From contig NC_081411.1 in NCBI RefSeq assembly GCF_030272615.1, positions 209,096,244 to 209,160,243 on the forward strand: DNA of 64,000 nt, given 5' to 3'. The stretch comes from Cryptomeria japonica. Taxonomy: Eukaryota; Streptophyta; Pinopsida; Cupressales; Cupressaceae. Positions 1-11,849 of this stretch are shown here, one piece after another. The stretch's first letter is position 1. Every line of letters begins with the position of its first letter. The notes beneath the pieces were generated by a model. That model made no database searches. It had not been told where the DNA came from and saw only the letters and a program-made list of their open reading frames with translations. Both the position numbers and the translations under genes were made by a program.

Positions 1-1300
1 TTTAAAATTATATCCAATCAGATTTAACATTTTCTTCATATTGTAAATTCGAAATACATAGTACACACACAAAATTCTAAACTGATAATCCCTTTTTAAA
101 AAAAAACTGAATTTCCTCTAACACCACATTCCAGATAAGAAAATTTACAAAAGAAAAATTACAAATTATATATGTGTGTGTGTATAAAATATCTCATAAA
201 ACATAACAAATCGAAATCATTGAAAATGCGTTACTGTGTTTTTATTTTGTTGATTGCAGATTGTGGTGTGGGGATTGTGTTGTCTCTCCCAACCATGGTG
301 GGTCGAGAGGCACCAGGGGTAATCACTATATTTTATTTAATACTTTTTTCTTTACATTTATTCTCTGAGAAATACAACATGATATTTTCTGTAGTAACAA
401 AAAGAGAAATAGAGAGCTGCATTAAAATAATAAATGCATCCAATAGGAATATCTTCCTTGGAAATATTAAGATTTAAAATATTTTTTTCTATTTGGTGTT
501 TCATACCAATTTTAAAAAAAATAAAAAATTCACACCCAAGCCGGATAAAACAAAGCCACATTTTTTTCTCCCAAAATTGGGAAAATTAAAAACCCCTCTT
601 ACCAAATTCACATAAAAGAATACAAATAGAAATGAAAGAATAGCAATTAAAATCATATTCCCCATATCTTCTTTCTTCCCAAAGAGAGAGAGAGAAAACC
701 ATAAAACAAACCACAAACACAATAAACAAACAAAGGTTTTCAAAAACCCAACCTTCCATAGATTTCCTAACAAGAAATATGAGAAGAGCTCCTGATATCA
801 GAGTAGCATGAGAAGAAATCAGAATCCTATTTTCCTAAACTTTTCCCAATATAAAGCAATTTTCCCCAAAAATATCATTTAGGGCAATATTCATTTTTTC
901 TTATAAAATTTGAAAATTTCCTTTAAATCAAAACATTAATGTGGCATAAATAAACAAATTTCTATTATTCTTTTATTTTTATTTTCTATTCAACACCAAA
1001 TTCAATAAATAATTTAATAACTAATAAATAAAAATCAACTTTCTTCCTCTTTTATTTTATAACAACAATTACTCAAGCCAAAATATAATTTTCACTAATA
1101 ATCCAACATTCACTCTAACTAGACAATTAAAAACAATCGATTAACTAAATAGCCACAAAAATGATTCTAATGTAATTTATTCTTAATTCCATTTAATCAA
1201 CACGACACCCATTAATTACACATTGCTACTTAAGAAGAGATTAATCAATCACATAGAACACATAAGACACAAAATTCAAAAATAAGGACATGACCCACAT
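1..1300. other. AT-rich gene-free stretch
   Basis: No credible coding region or RNA gene. Short A/T runs and a short GA repeat near 685 are all that stand out. Open frames here are short and T- or A-rich with no recognisable motif. It may be the U5/R side of the LTR remnant suspected around 1300-1990. Confidence 0.5.
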
Positions 1301-1986
1301 ACCAACGTTAGAAAAGTGGCCTACTTGGTGAACTGATAGGGTAGACAAAAGAATGTCGGTGCTTATAAACAAGCAAGGCAAAGGACGACATTAGGTCCTT
1401 AGAACTACCTCCTCCACTTCCATTAGGTTAATTAGGTATGCTCAAACTTGTGGAGCCAGGTGGAGTCAATACCATGTACCTACAAATTCTTGCATCACCA
1501 AATCACACATACATATATATACACAAACATGGTAAAAACACAGGTGAAGGATAATCGTGATGTTTCATGTCTCACCGAAATGAGTGATGAAAAATCATCT
1601 CCTCGCACCCCATATACTTCCACACAACATGATAACATACACATAAAGAAACTCACACATTAATCAAACATGTTACTCGATCATTAGTAAAACATATATA
1701 AAATTGGCATTTCACCATTTATAAAGTTCAATGCAGAAGATGAGTTTAGAGCTACTCATCAATAAACAATAACACATATTTAATATTTATTCCTCAATGT
1801 GAAATAATGCAAATTATATTCACCAATTACACTCCAAAGCATAATACCAGAATAACACATCACAATCACGATAAATCAACCATCCATGTAAGCCATTGAA
1901 AAGTCAACCTTGGTCAACGAGGTCAAAAAGGGTCTGAACAGGGTAGGGGTACTACATTCTTCCCCACTAGGGTAGGGGTACTACAT
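1300..1986 (-). mobile_element. Possible Ty3-type LTR remnant, U3 side (minus strand)
   Basis: Read on the minus strand, a purine tract (GTGGGGAAGAA) is followed directly by TGTAGTACCCCTACC, the way a polypurine tract abuts the 5' end of a 3' LTR in plant Ty3 elements. A TATA-like TTTATAAGC lies on the same strand near 1360. There is no second LTR and no coding region beside it, so neither family nor far boundary can be fixed. The element would run from higher to lower coordinates. Confidence 0.3.
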
Positions 1987-1999
1987 TCTTCCCCACTAG
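1942..1999. repeat. 29-bp perfect tandem duplication
   Basis: Two identical 29-bp copies, 1942-1970 and 1971-1999, each containing the junction of the purine tract and the presumed LTR start (GTACTACATTCTTCCCC on the plus strand). Confidence 0.9.
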
Positions 2000-3464
2000 G
2001 CTATGATGGAACAACAATGACACCAAGTCATCACACTCACATATCATAATCAAAAATTATAATTTATCTTAAGGAGAATTGAAATCCACAAAATCAATAT
2101 ACTAATGTATAGAAATCAACATCCAAGTCATCTAACTTAACATGAACATTTCTTGTTTAAAAAAAAAATCAAATGGTTAACATTGAATAATCTTCCTTTT
2201 ATGTTCTTTAACTATACAAATCAATGTGTTAAAAGAGTTACAAAAAGATTCATTATCTTTAATTACCTAGGTTAAACATGCTAACACCTTATTCAGCTTC
2301 TAGGAACTGCTATTCCAACACACATCTATATAAGAAAATATCTTCTACCAAAATTCGTATTCAAAAATATATATTTTATATTGTACAAAGAATCATCATT
2401 TAGTCCATCTAAACATGAAAACATTTATTTTACATCAATAAGAATAATAAGAAATGATATTTACATGTCTACTGCAACATCCTAATTATACACACTTCCT
2501 ACATTACCAGGTTAAGCACAACATACTCCCAAATTAATCTCTTTAAAATTCAGTCATAACTAGTATTTCATACTACCTCTAAGGTACATACTACATACAC
2601 ATTCGATGAATAAAGGATCAAGCAACAAATCATATCAATAACAACACCAAAACATCACTCCTGAAGCAAGATACAACCTCACATGAAAGAAAAAATGAAT
2701 TTAATTACCTACATGCAACCATCTAGGGTCTACTTAATTCAATTGAACTCATGTAGGCTATTCAAACACTTAATGAACAATAAGTCCATAGATCATTAAT
2801 ATTTATCTAAAGCTTATCACACAATTAACTAGATCCAATTCACACTTCTTTCTACTACATCTTATAATTTCGATGATAACAAACCAATTTCATTAAATAA
2901 AATACACTTATTTCCTTCACCAATATCATTATTTAATTGGTTACCTCATTATGCCTAGAATCACTCTCTGCAGTGTTCTCCCTTAACGCACTATTAGAGG
3001 TTGAAGTGAACATGATATATATAACACTTAATACATAGCCAGGGCCAACCAATACAAACATTCAAAATGACCACCAGAAATATCAAAAGAATGTCATCGA
3101 AATGACGATCGCCCAATACGATGATAAATAATAAAAATGCCGGCAATTTTGAAAATCAATAAAATTGAAAACATGACAAGTGCCAATTTCAAATAGAAAG
3201 GAACAAGAATTTAGGGGCCATTTCGTCGTAAGAAATTTCAAAAGGAAATGCTAGACCCTTAGCCACAAAACACAAGTCAAAAGACAATCAAAACACTATC
3301 GCAATAATAAAAAAAGAACGCAAAAAAAAGTGACCATTTTCAGCCACATCATAGGGAGTAACTGCTTCACTACACCCAAGAACACGTCTTAAGTGCGTTA
3401 GAGAATGAACCATAGACACTAACGATATTAGACTAACTAGTTTACTTTATTACCATGCAATCTT
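2000..3464. other. Gene-free stretch
   Basis: No open frame with family resemblance on either strand. AT-rich and stop-dense. It may be the internal 3' region of the minus-strand element suspected next to it, but no pol motif is visible. Confidence 0.4.
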
Positions 3465-4340
3465 CCGTCATCTAGTTTAGTGTTTAATTTTGTTTCAAGT
3501 TATGGTTCAATATGTTGTTAATGTTACCCTTTCATTTAGTTTATTGATAGGGTTTCATTCAATTAGTATTAGGTTTAGGGTTTGATTTGGTTTATTGTTT
3601 AATTAGGTTTAGGTTTGGGATTCTATTTTCTTTTAAGGCTATGATATAATTTGGTTTAGGGTTTGGGTTAAATTAAGTATAATTTTAAGTTAGCTAAGAG
3701 TTGGATTCAATTTGTTTTAATGTTCAATTAGGTCTAGGGTTAGTGTTCACTTTGGTTCAGCATTAGGGTTACAGTTCAATTAGGTTTAGGATCATGGTTT
3801 AATGAAGTGTAGGTTAGAGTTGAATTTAGTTTAGGATTGGATTTAGGGATCAATTTTTTTTAGTGTTTAATTAGGTTTAGATTTATGGTTCAATTTGGTT
3901 TATTATTAAATTAGGTCAAAAGCTAGTATTCAATTTGGTTTAAATAACTTCAACCACAACTTTTAACCGTAATTAAATCCTAATAGAAATTAAATTACAA
4001 TGATAACAATAAAATTTATGGATAAGGTAATGTTTGGAGTTCAAACTGGGCTAGGATTAATGTTAGTGTTATAATCTATTTAGGGTTAGGAATAGGGTTT
4101 AATTCTAGTTAGCATTTAAAATTAAGGTTTGGGTTAGGATTCTATAATAGTAATAATTACTAGTATGGTTAGGGGTGGGGTTAGATAAGGGCTAGGATTT
4201 CATTTGCATTCAACATTAGATCTATTATCCTATTGAGGAGATTATTCAATTAGGGTTAGGGTTATGAATCAATTTTCTTTACCTAGGTTAAGGTTAAATT
4301 CTATTTAAGGCTCTATTTAGTTTAAGATTTTGATTAAGAG
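3465..4340 (+). repeat. Degenerate TTTAGGG-like array, block 1
   Basis: Dense, irregular repetition of two related phrases, GGTTCAATTTGGTTTAGTG and TTCAATTAGGTTTAGGGTTA, with many single-base variants. The G-rich strand is always the plus strand. The core TTTAGGG is the plant telomere motif, but it is interleaved with TTCAATT, so this is not a simple telomere array. The same repeat occurs at 5960, 10715 and 25149. Confidence 0.8.
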
Positions 4341-5955
4341 TAAAATAGGTTTTGAGGGGACTCAAAACCCCATACAACAAGTTTTGAAGGGACTTGAAAC
4401 CCTCAAATTTTTCATGGATCCAAAACCTACAATGAAACAATACTAAAAGATAGAACATAAACAAATAGCAGCCCAACCATGATCAAACACAACAAAATAA
4501 GCAATACAAAACTAGTGGCACCACCTAAACCACCCTAAAAAATATACAGAATCATGAATATAGGTAAGAAGGCTCCCTCAACCATAACCATGTGTTTTAT
4601 CCTGGCTCCCACAACCATATCCTTGAGAGTGTACCTTGCTATGGGCAATTAATTTTTCACTGTCTCCACCTCCAAAGGAAAAAGAAGAAAGAAGATAGAA
4701 ACAATGCCATCAAAAACTCCCTTGCAGCCAAACAACTGAGTTACATCAGCCCACCAATAGCTCTTCTAGGCATATCTAATAGCATTTGACTCCACCTTAA
4801 TAGGAGACAGGTCACCTCTAGCCACATCCATCTCCCCCTTCATAGAAGATACAAATACCTCAATAAGAACAACTAGAGTAACCCCAAGATGCAGAAAATG
4901 GAACACAACCATGGAACCAAGACATCAAGGGATAGAAAAACCCTCATCATAAAGAAACCTAAGAGTTAAAAGATAAGGATGAAAAACTAGATCCCATCAA
5001 CAGAAAAAGAAAGGGTTTTAAAAATATTCCCTTAACCTTCCTCTAAAACAAAAGAAAAGGGGTTATCACAAGGATCCCATAACTAGTAATACCCACCCCA
5101 TGGGGTTTTAACAAGCTCCCCAAACCAAAAGCATTACTTTTTAGCATGGCTCCGAATGTCATAAGACAATTAGAGAAAAAAAATCCCTCCAACCATACAC
5201 AAGAGAGAAAAGGACAAGAGGAAATTACAAAACCCACAAGAGCTCCCAAAGTAACATTGGAAGAAAGGTCCATCTCCAAAGGAAAACAACCACCTGATAT
5301 AGATCCCTGCATCTAATCAATGATAAACAAGACAATACCATCTCCATCTCTATAGGAGATGGGGTCACCTCAATAGAAAAAATTGTAGTTAACCCTTGAG
5401 AAGAAAAACAAAGAGAGCACCTAGGGTAGAAAACAACACCAAATTTGCCAATAATCGACAAGGAGGGGAGTCGAAGACCTCTAAAATCTCTTTTGAACCA
5501 CACACCCCAAAAATCTAGAGGGCCAGACATGGAGTAGCTAAGAGCGGCGAGTGAAAACAACTGCAACCCAAAACAAGGGTGAATACTAGCCTTTCCAAAC
5601 TAGATGCAAACACCCGAGCATCATTCACACAACCACTCTCTTTGATAGCAAGAAAACCAGCCCTCAAGTCACACAAGGAGGGAATCCATAGACACCCTCC
5701 GCTGAAACCATCTCATGCTAAGTCTACAATCATGACCATGACACATCGACTTGGCCTTTGACTCTCGAAAAATAGTGACTCCTGAGCTCTCTCCAATACA
5801 AGGCACAAACAAGCAACATTGAAGAGCAAGCCACAACCTTCCCATCTCCATCTTCTGCATCATCTGCATCATCTGCATCCTCTGCATCATCCTTTGCTAC
5901 TAAAACCCTACCCCCCAACCCTCATCTATTTTTCATTCCCACTCGCACTCATTTC
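4341..5955. other. Unassigned 1.6-kb segment interrupting the TTTAGGG-like array
   Basis: GC is higher than in the flanking arrays and the base composition differs. The array resumes on the far side in the same orientation, so this looks like an insertion. Near its left edge is a small dyad (GTTTTGAG / CTCAAAAC). At about 5845-5890 there is an imperfect CTGCATCAT run. Minus-strand frames of 60-113 codons (5225-5566, 5043-5312) show no family I recognise, and they overlap one another in different frames. No terminal repeats or target duplication found by eye. Confidence 0.4.
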
Positions 5956-5959
5956 AAAC

Positions 5960-6445
5960 TAAGGGAAATTGATATGGTTCCACTTAGTTTAATGTTAGCA
6001 TCAAGGTTCAATTTGATTTTTGATTAAAATATAATTTGATTGAATGTTTAATTAGGTTTAATGTTAGGTTTCAATTAGGTTTTAGGTTAGGGTTCTATTT
6101 GATTTAGTGTGAGAGTTAAGATCTAATTTAGTTTAATGTCAATTTGAAGATTAATTATTTATTTAAGGTTTAGAATTACATTTTTTTTATACTTAAGGTT
6201 AGGATTCATATTAGTTTAAGGTTGGGTTATGGAGGAATTTGGTTTCTAGTTGTGGTAAGGTTTACAATTTAATCTGGGTTAGGGTTACAATTAGAGTTAA
6301 GGTTCAATTTGGTTTTAGGTTTGGGTTAGTGTTTAATTTGGTGTGATGCTTAATTGGATTTAGGGTTATGGTTAGAATTAGGGTTCAATTAGGTTTATGC
6401 TTATAATTGAAATTGGTGTATGGTTTGATTCTATTAAATGTTACT
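5960..6445 (+). repeat. Degenerate TTTAGGG-like array, block 2
   Basis: Same phrases and orientation as block 1: AATTAGGTTTAATGTTAGG, GGTTAGGGTTCAATTTG and close variants throughout. Confidence 0.75.
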
Positions 6446-7780
6446 GTTATCTCCTAGAAATGCACCCTATGCAAAGTTTGACAAAATAAGCTTTTTGGGG
6501 AAACATGGGATCAATTCAAGGCTTTGGGTTACCTTTGACTTAACTAAACCTTCGGATAAGGCTGGCTCCTAGCTTGTCATGACTTTAAAAATACTAATTT
6601 TTTAAGGAAAAGAGAAGAAAGATAACTTACAAAATGCAAAGCCCACCTCTCTAAACTAAAGGGAAAATACTAAGTGATTCACAAAAACTACTAACCTTAT
6701 GATACTCAGAAAGCTGAAACACTCTAAAAACTATAATGACAACAACAAGCTAACACAACTTATCCAAGAAATGCACATGCATAAATATTTTGCAAGAAGG
6801 TTTGAACGAGCTTATTCAATAGCTTAGACACAACTTGAAACCTGCACATGACACTTTTACAGAAAAGGCATGAAATATAGCAAGACAAAATCATAAGGAA
6901 GGAAAATATTCTTCACCAATAACTTGATCAATCACAAAAATACACAATTATGTAAGAATAAGAAGAGATAAAACTACCATAAGTCTCCAAGGTAGCTTCT
7001 ATAAATATCAAATCATATGAGTTACAAAATATGGCAAAAAGAAAAGACAAAGGACTACTAGAAGTCACTAAGACTTCAATCTGCATAATCAGGAACCAAC
7101 TCAAGAATGAGCTACAAACATGAATATATTCTCTTCTCTCTCCATCCAAAACCCGCCAAAAAAGAAACTCTAACTGGGTCAGATGCACTTAAGAAGCCAT
7201 GAATCTCGGATCTATATTCTCTCTACATGTGCTCCAAATAGGTGAAAAAGTCCAGCATGACTTAATCAAACCATAAAATTCTCCAAAAGTCAATAATGAG
7301 CTCAAAATAACTCATAAATAGTCCCTAGATACCCTCCATATATTTTCAAACTTAACCACCCTATATGCTCTCAAACTCTTAAAGATTTTCAAACCCCACC
7401 TTTTGACTCATAAAATAAATGTTAATAAGAAAATATTCAAATAAAGTTCTTTTAATTGACCACTTCAATTAATATTCTTCTTATTACATTTAATAAAATA
7501 TAAGAGTAAAAATGAATATAAGTGATTCAAAACCACTTAATCAAACCTATGCATGAAGGAAAGTTAAAGGAAAAGAACATGAAAAGGCATAAGACATAAG
7601 ACTTAGCCCATGGTGGAAATAAGTTACAAGGTTTTAATATTTTTTTCTTTTAAAACTCAAGGCAAAAATACCTCAATGGCTCAAGATATTTTTTAGGGTA
7701 TACAAACCCTAAAACATGCATTTGAGGCCTCATAATTCATTCTTTGACCCCTGTATTTTCATCTCTCTGCTGCAGCTGTG
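6446..7780. other. Gene-free stretch
   Basis: No recognisable gene or element. The segment starts abruptly after the repeat (near TCTCCTAGAAATGCACC) and may be part of a 4.3-kb insertion that ends near 10715. Open frames are short and stop-dense. Confidence 0.4.
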
Positions 7781-9120
7781 TAGGGTTTGAGGAAAATTGA
7801 GGGTGATTTTGGCAGACCTTTGATATATTTTGCATTTGCCTACGGGCCACTACACGTAGGATTGATCTGTATCAATTTTTTAGTTCCAATCTAACAATTG
7901 TCGAGATTAATACCTTTGCTCATTGTGCATATTTATTGTGCTGACTATGATTTATGAAAATTTGTTCATTTGCTTGTTCTATACTCTCTGTGGCCTCTTC
8001 ATTTCGCAGACTTTAAACAAAAAAACCCTCATGAGGGTTTCGACTGTGATTCTTTATATCTCCGTGTTTAAGCTTCACACTTTCTCCTGCTTCATTGTTC
8101 TCATTGTGACACAGTTCCCTAGGATTGTTATGTTGGCTAAGATTTTTTATTTGGAAATTGATCATTTCCTTGGACTGTGTTATTGAAATTTTGCGTAAAA
8201 CTACTTAATTTATACAAATCAGAGTCTTGATTGCTCTTTGAGACATAAAAATTGCATACATAATTTTGAGGTATCACCGTCTTTAAATTGATAGTAAATG
8301 TTGCTCTTAAGCCCACTGCAATTTTTAGTTTATACTCCTTCATTACCATGGGTATCTACAGGCCTGTACACATCATATAAAGTTTTTGGGACTACAGGAG
8401 ATGTAAATATGACTATAAAATTCACCAGAGAAAGCTGTTCTTTAGATGATCTTTGTCACTATACAGATGGCTGTAACCTAGCCTTTGATAATAATGTCTT
8501 TGCATCTTTTAATCTTCAACATAGAGTTAAAATCTTGTAGCTCTCTGCTATGTACATATATATACTTGTGTGCCTGTTTTTCTCTAATAGTTGTAATTGT
8601 ATAAGTAATTAACTGGATTTCTTGTGTCAAATGACTGCTATATTCAGTGATGACTGTTACCGCTATTATTTGACATGCCTGCATCCTCTGATACTCAGCA
8701 TTATGATTGCAACCTCATATTATAAATGTTCCTGCTCTCTGACATTGCCCTATAACTGTATGATGTCTTTGCTGTTGTAGGATCAAATTTGTCTTTCAAT
8801 ACTCCCTTCATATTAGCTCATGGCGAATAGCGTTAAGGTTTTGTATATCTTTCCTTAGCAGTGCCTTTTAATTTTAATGCTATTAGTGGATGCTTGGATG
8901 ATCATTTTTGTCGAATATACTCTAATCTGCTCTTGCATTTGACAGTGATTTCTTGTATCATTGTGTAGAGGGCTATAAATTGGAGTTCTATGATCTATGT
9001 TGATCTAACCTGAAAACATTTACTTTTCTGTATAGTTCCCGTTATCTTTGATTCTGTTGTCCCTATAACGTTCTCAATCGACTCTTTAGAAGTATCTTAA
9101 CTCTGTATTTCTGAGTGCCA
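7781..9120 (+). other. T-rich, intron-like stretch
   Basis: The plus strand is unusually T-rich and holds several splice-acceptor-like runs (for example TTCATTTCGCAG near 8005). It contains one candidate exon at 8329-8536. A hydrophobic frame at 7923-8186 is explained by the T bias. It could be a relic of a host gene carried by an element, but no second exon is recognisable. Confidence 0.3.
8329..8536 (+). pseudogene. Candidate host-gene exon relic
   Basis: An open stretch of about 69 codons. It is preceded by a splice-acceptor-like TTTTTAG and followed by a GT at 8537 that could be a donor. The encoded peptide has a less biased composition than its T-rich surroundings: Cys, Asp, Asn and Thr are well represented, with segments such as KVFGTTGDVNMTIKF and DDLCHYTDGC. 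I do not recognise the family. No neighbouring exon, start codon or promoter can be tied to it, so it may be a decayed fragment or a chance frame. Confidence 0.25.
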
Positions 9121-9164
9121 GTGATAACTTTAAGAAACCCCTCAAAAAAATATAAAATATTGGC

Positions 9165-9318
9165 GAATTTTTATTTATTTTGAATAAAAATAATAATTTT
9201 TATTGTCGAATCTTTTATTTTTCAAAAGAAAAATATTAATTTTATTAGCAACTTTTTTTACATTAATTTTATTAGCGTTTTTTATTTATTTTGAATAAAA
9301 ATATTAATTTTTATAGAA
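9165..9318. repeat. Imperfect AT-rich direct repeat
   Basis: A block built on TTTATTTATTTTGAATAAAA occurs near 9168 and again near 9280, spaced about 110 bases. Each copy is partly self-complementary (TTTTTATT / AATAAAAA). Confidence 0.55.
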
Positions 9319-10714
9319 AAGTATATGCTTAAGGTGGAAATAATGAGTAAAAAATGTAATACTCATGGGGCCCAAAATTATTTTTATACCATTGATTTCC
9401 ATTGAGGCCAACAACTGAAAAGAAACTCAACTTCCATGAGCATTACAACTTGTAGATATAGTTTACCTCATGAAATGCAATGATGGTCATTAGATTATAT
9501 TTTGAATCAATGGTGGTAACTAAAGATTGCTGGTAGTGATGTATTATTGGCAAAAAATTTAATTTTTTACAATAAATAATAAAATTTTGAAAATCACTGC
9601 TGAGTGCACTGATCAATGAACTCTGAGGCATATGGCTGGGACTGCTACTTCGAAATTAAAACTGCAATATCATTTATTTTGTGTAACACTTTTTTATCAT
9701 TAAATATTTCATGTTATCTTTGTTTATTCTTTAGAGTATCTTAAGCTATGCCATATTTTGAACTATTCATGAGACTCTTATAGCTATAGCATAAACTTTA
9801 TGAGTATGAAACTGTACAGTTGCATTATCGGAAACAACTGTTCATGGAATCTTTTAGAGCCACTACTTCATTATCTGAGAATCTTTTCCATTGTATATGC
9901 TACTCACTAGTTGCTCCTCCAATGGCATGAATACTCTCAGGCCATTTAAGTCCAAAGTTTCTACCAAATGAATCCTTTGATGACAAATACAAAGATCAAC
10001 ACGAATAGTTTTTCCTTTCAAATCTGATTATTCTTTTGGCAGGACCCTGGACATAAATAGTCTTAGGGGAAAATGTAATAACTGCACCTTTCACTTTCAT
10101 TCTAGGCTCAACCCTTGCCCACATAGTACTGCTTTGGCTTAATGATGCATCCAGGAGCTAGCATATGTATACATGTGTGAATGTACATGTGTAGGATATA
10201 ATCATTCATTTCTTAGAACAATTGTTCTAACTCATTATTCTCATCTATGTAGGGAACTGAAGCAAGAGTTAGGTCAAGAAACAAAACCAAGGAACTAGGA
10301 GCAGAAAAACACACCAACAATACCAAGAGCAAAAAACACACCAACAATACCAGTCATTTAGGCAATGACTGCTTACCTCATATGTATGCTTTCCTTCTTT
10401 TACATTCACTCTTTTATGCATATTTTAGCTTTTAATTTGCATCATATGAGCAAAGTTAGTCTCACGACTTCTCGTGTGAGACACAAGTATTTTCTTCCAT
10501 TTAATAAAAATTACATTTTCAAAAGATTATAAAATATTTTATGTTTCATTCACATGTATATGAATGCAATGATTTGTATCCTTGTAATCTTGTAAAATTA
10601 TTTCATTTGTATGAATGAATGTAGCATATAATGTTATAAAATGTACTATTTGCTTTAAAAAATTAGTGGCTCTACCTGATTGACCCTGTAGGTAAAAATC
10701 TGCTAATAGTTACA
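9319..10714. other. Gene-free stretch
   Basis: No coding or RNA gene seen. Near 10299-10350 two copies of ACACACCAACAATACCA lie about 26 bases apart as a small tandem duplication. Confidence 0.4.
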
Positions 10715-11517
10715 CTTAAATTTAATTTAGTATATGTTAGGATTCTATTTGATTTTATCTAAGGGTTAGGGTTTGATTCAATTTAGTGTTAGTTTTAAGA
10801 TTAATAATTTGTTTAAGGGTTATAATTACATTTGGTTTAGGCTTGGGGATAGGATTATATTTGGTTAAGAGTTAGGATTAGTGCTTAATCGAGTTTAGTG
10901 TTCAAATAGGTTCAGGATAAGGGTTCAATTTGGGTTAGTATTTAATAAGGATTAGGGTTCAATTTGAATTAGGTTTTTATAAGGATTACAATTCAATATA
11001 TTTTAATATTAGAATTAGAATTATATATAGAATTAGAGTTAGGCTTAGGCTTAAAATATTAATATTAATTCATTATGGGTTATTCTCTAATTTGGTTTAG
11101 TTTTCGATTAGGTTTATAGTTTATGTATAAATACATGCACTATTAAGTTTTCTTTTTAGTTAGGGTTAATGTTAAATATAGAATTATAATTAAATGCTAA
11201 CCATGGTTAAACCTTAATAGGTTTAGGATTCTAAAACACTTTGATTTAGGATTTTTGATTTAGTTAGGTTTAGTGTTAGGTTTATGGTTCAATTTGGTTA
11301 AGGTTTAGGTCAATTCGATTTAGTTTTAATTATTTTTAAGGTTACACTTAAATTTGGCTTAGTGATAGGGTTAACGTTCAATTGAGTTTACAGTTATAGG
11401 GTTCAAATAGGTTTACAAGTAGGGTTCAATTTGGTAAACTATTAGGGTTAGGGTTCAATTTAGATTAAGGCTTAATGATTATTGAGGTTCAATTTGGGTT
11501 AAGGTTTTATAAGAGTT
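10715..11517 (+). repeat. Degenerate TTTAGGG-like array, block 3
   Basis: Same irregular phrases as the earlier blocks (TTAGGGTTAGGGTTCAATT types), G-rich on the plus strand. It ends exactly at the left target duplication of E1 and resumes at 25149, so E1 inserted into this array. Confidence 0.8.
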
Positions 11518-11522
11518 GGGAT

Positions 11523-11849
11523 TGTTGGAATCAATGAACACTAAGAGTTGGGGGGGGGTGAATCAGTGTTATGCACATTTCAAACTTGTTATGCTTATTC
11601 TTCAACCACTAGATGAATGTAAAGAAAGCAAAGTGTAGAAACATAAAACAAGTAACCATGCAACCAACATTTTTACGTGGAAACCCAAATGGGAAAAACC
11701 ATGGTGGGATTTGAACCCACAATATTATTCCACTATGGCTAGTAGAAAAACAATATTACATAAGGGGAATGAACTTGCATTCAAGAACACTACGTAGAGT
11801 TCACTACTCAAGTTATAAAAATAGGGCAACGACCGTGAAGGAAGGCTCA
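11523..11849 (-). repeat. E1 left (3') LTR, outer part
   Basis: Starts TGTTGGAATC on the plus strand and aligns with 23986-24315 of the right LTR. Interrupted at 11849/11850 by Copia-1 and continues at 17994 after the target duplication. Confidence 0.85.
11675..11720. promoter_or_regulatory. Conserved LTR hairpin block (E1 left LTR)
   Basis: GTGGAAACCCAAATGGG, then ACCATGGT, then GTGGG/CCCAC arms around a 7-nt loop. The same block is found at 24142-24187, 35118-35164 and 61715-61762 in LTRs that are otherwise hard to align. On the element's own (minus) strand the last hairpin resembles a tRNA T arm (loop TTCAAAT), but only in E1. Confidence 0.7.

Noticed and set aside
3465-4340. A true telomere or recent telomere fusion
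   Set aside because: The heptamer is too degenerate and is interleaved with TTCAATT phrases.
5043-5566. Overlapping minus-strand frames as a gene
   Set aside because: Different frames overlap, no motif or family, and surrounding frames are stop-dense.
7923-8186. Hydrophobic 87-codon frame as a membrane protein
   Set aside because: Explained by the T-rich strand; no other support.
11704-11720. tRNA-like T arm (GTGGG, loop TTCAAAT, CCCAC on the minus strand) in the E1 LTR
   Set aside because: No anticodon or D arm at the right distance, and the loop is not kept in the homologous blocks of other LTRs. A hairpin, not a tRNA or SINE.
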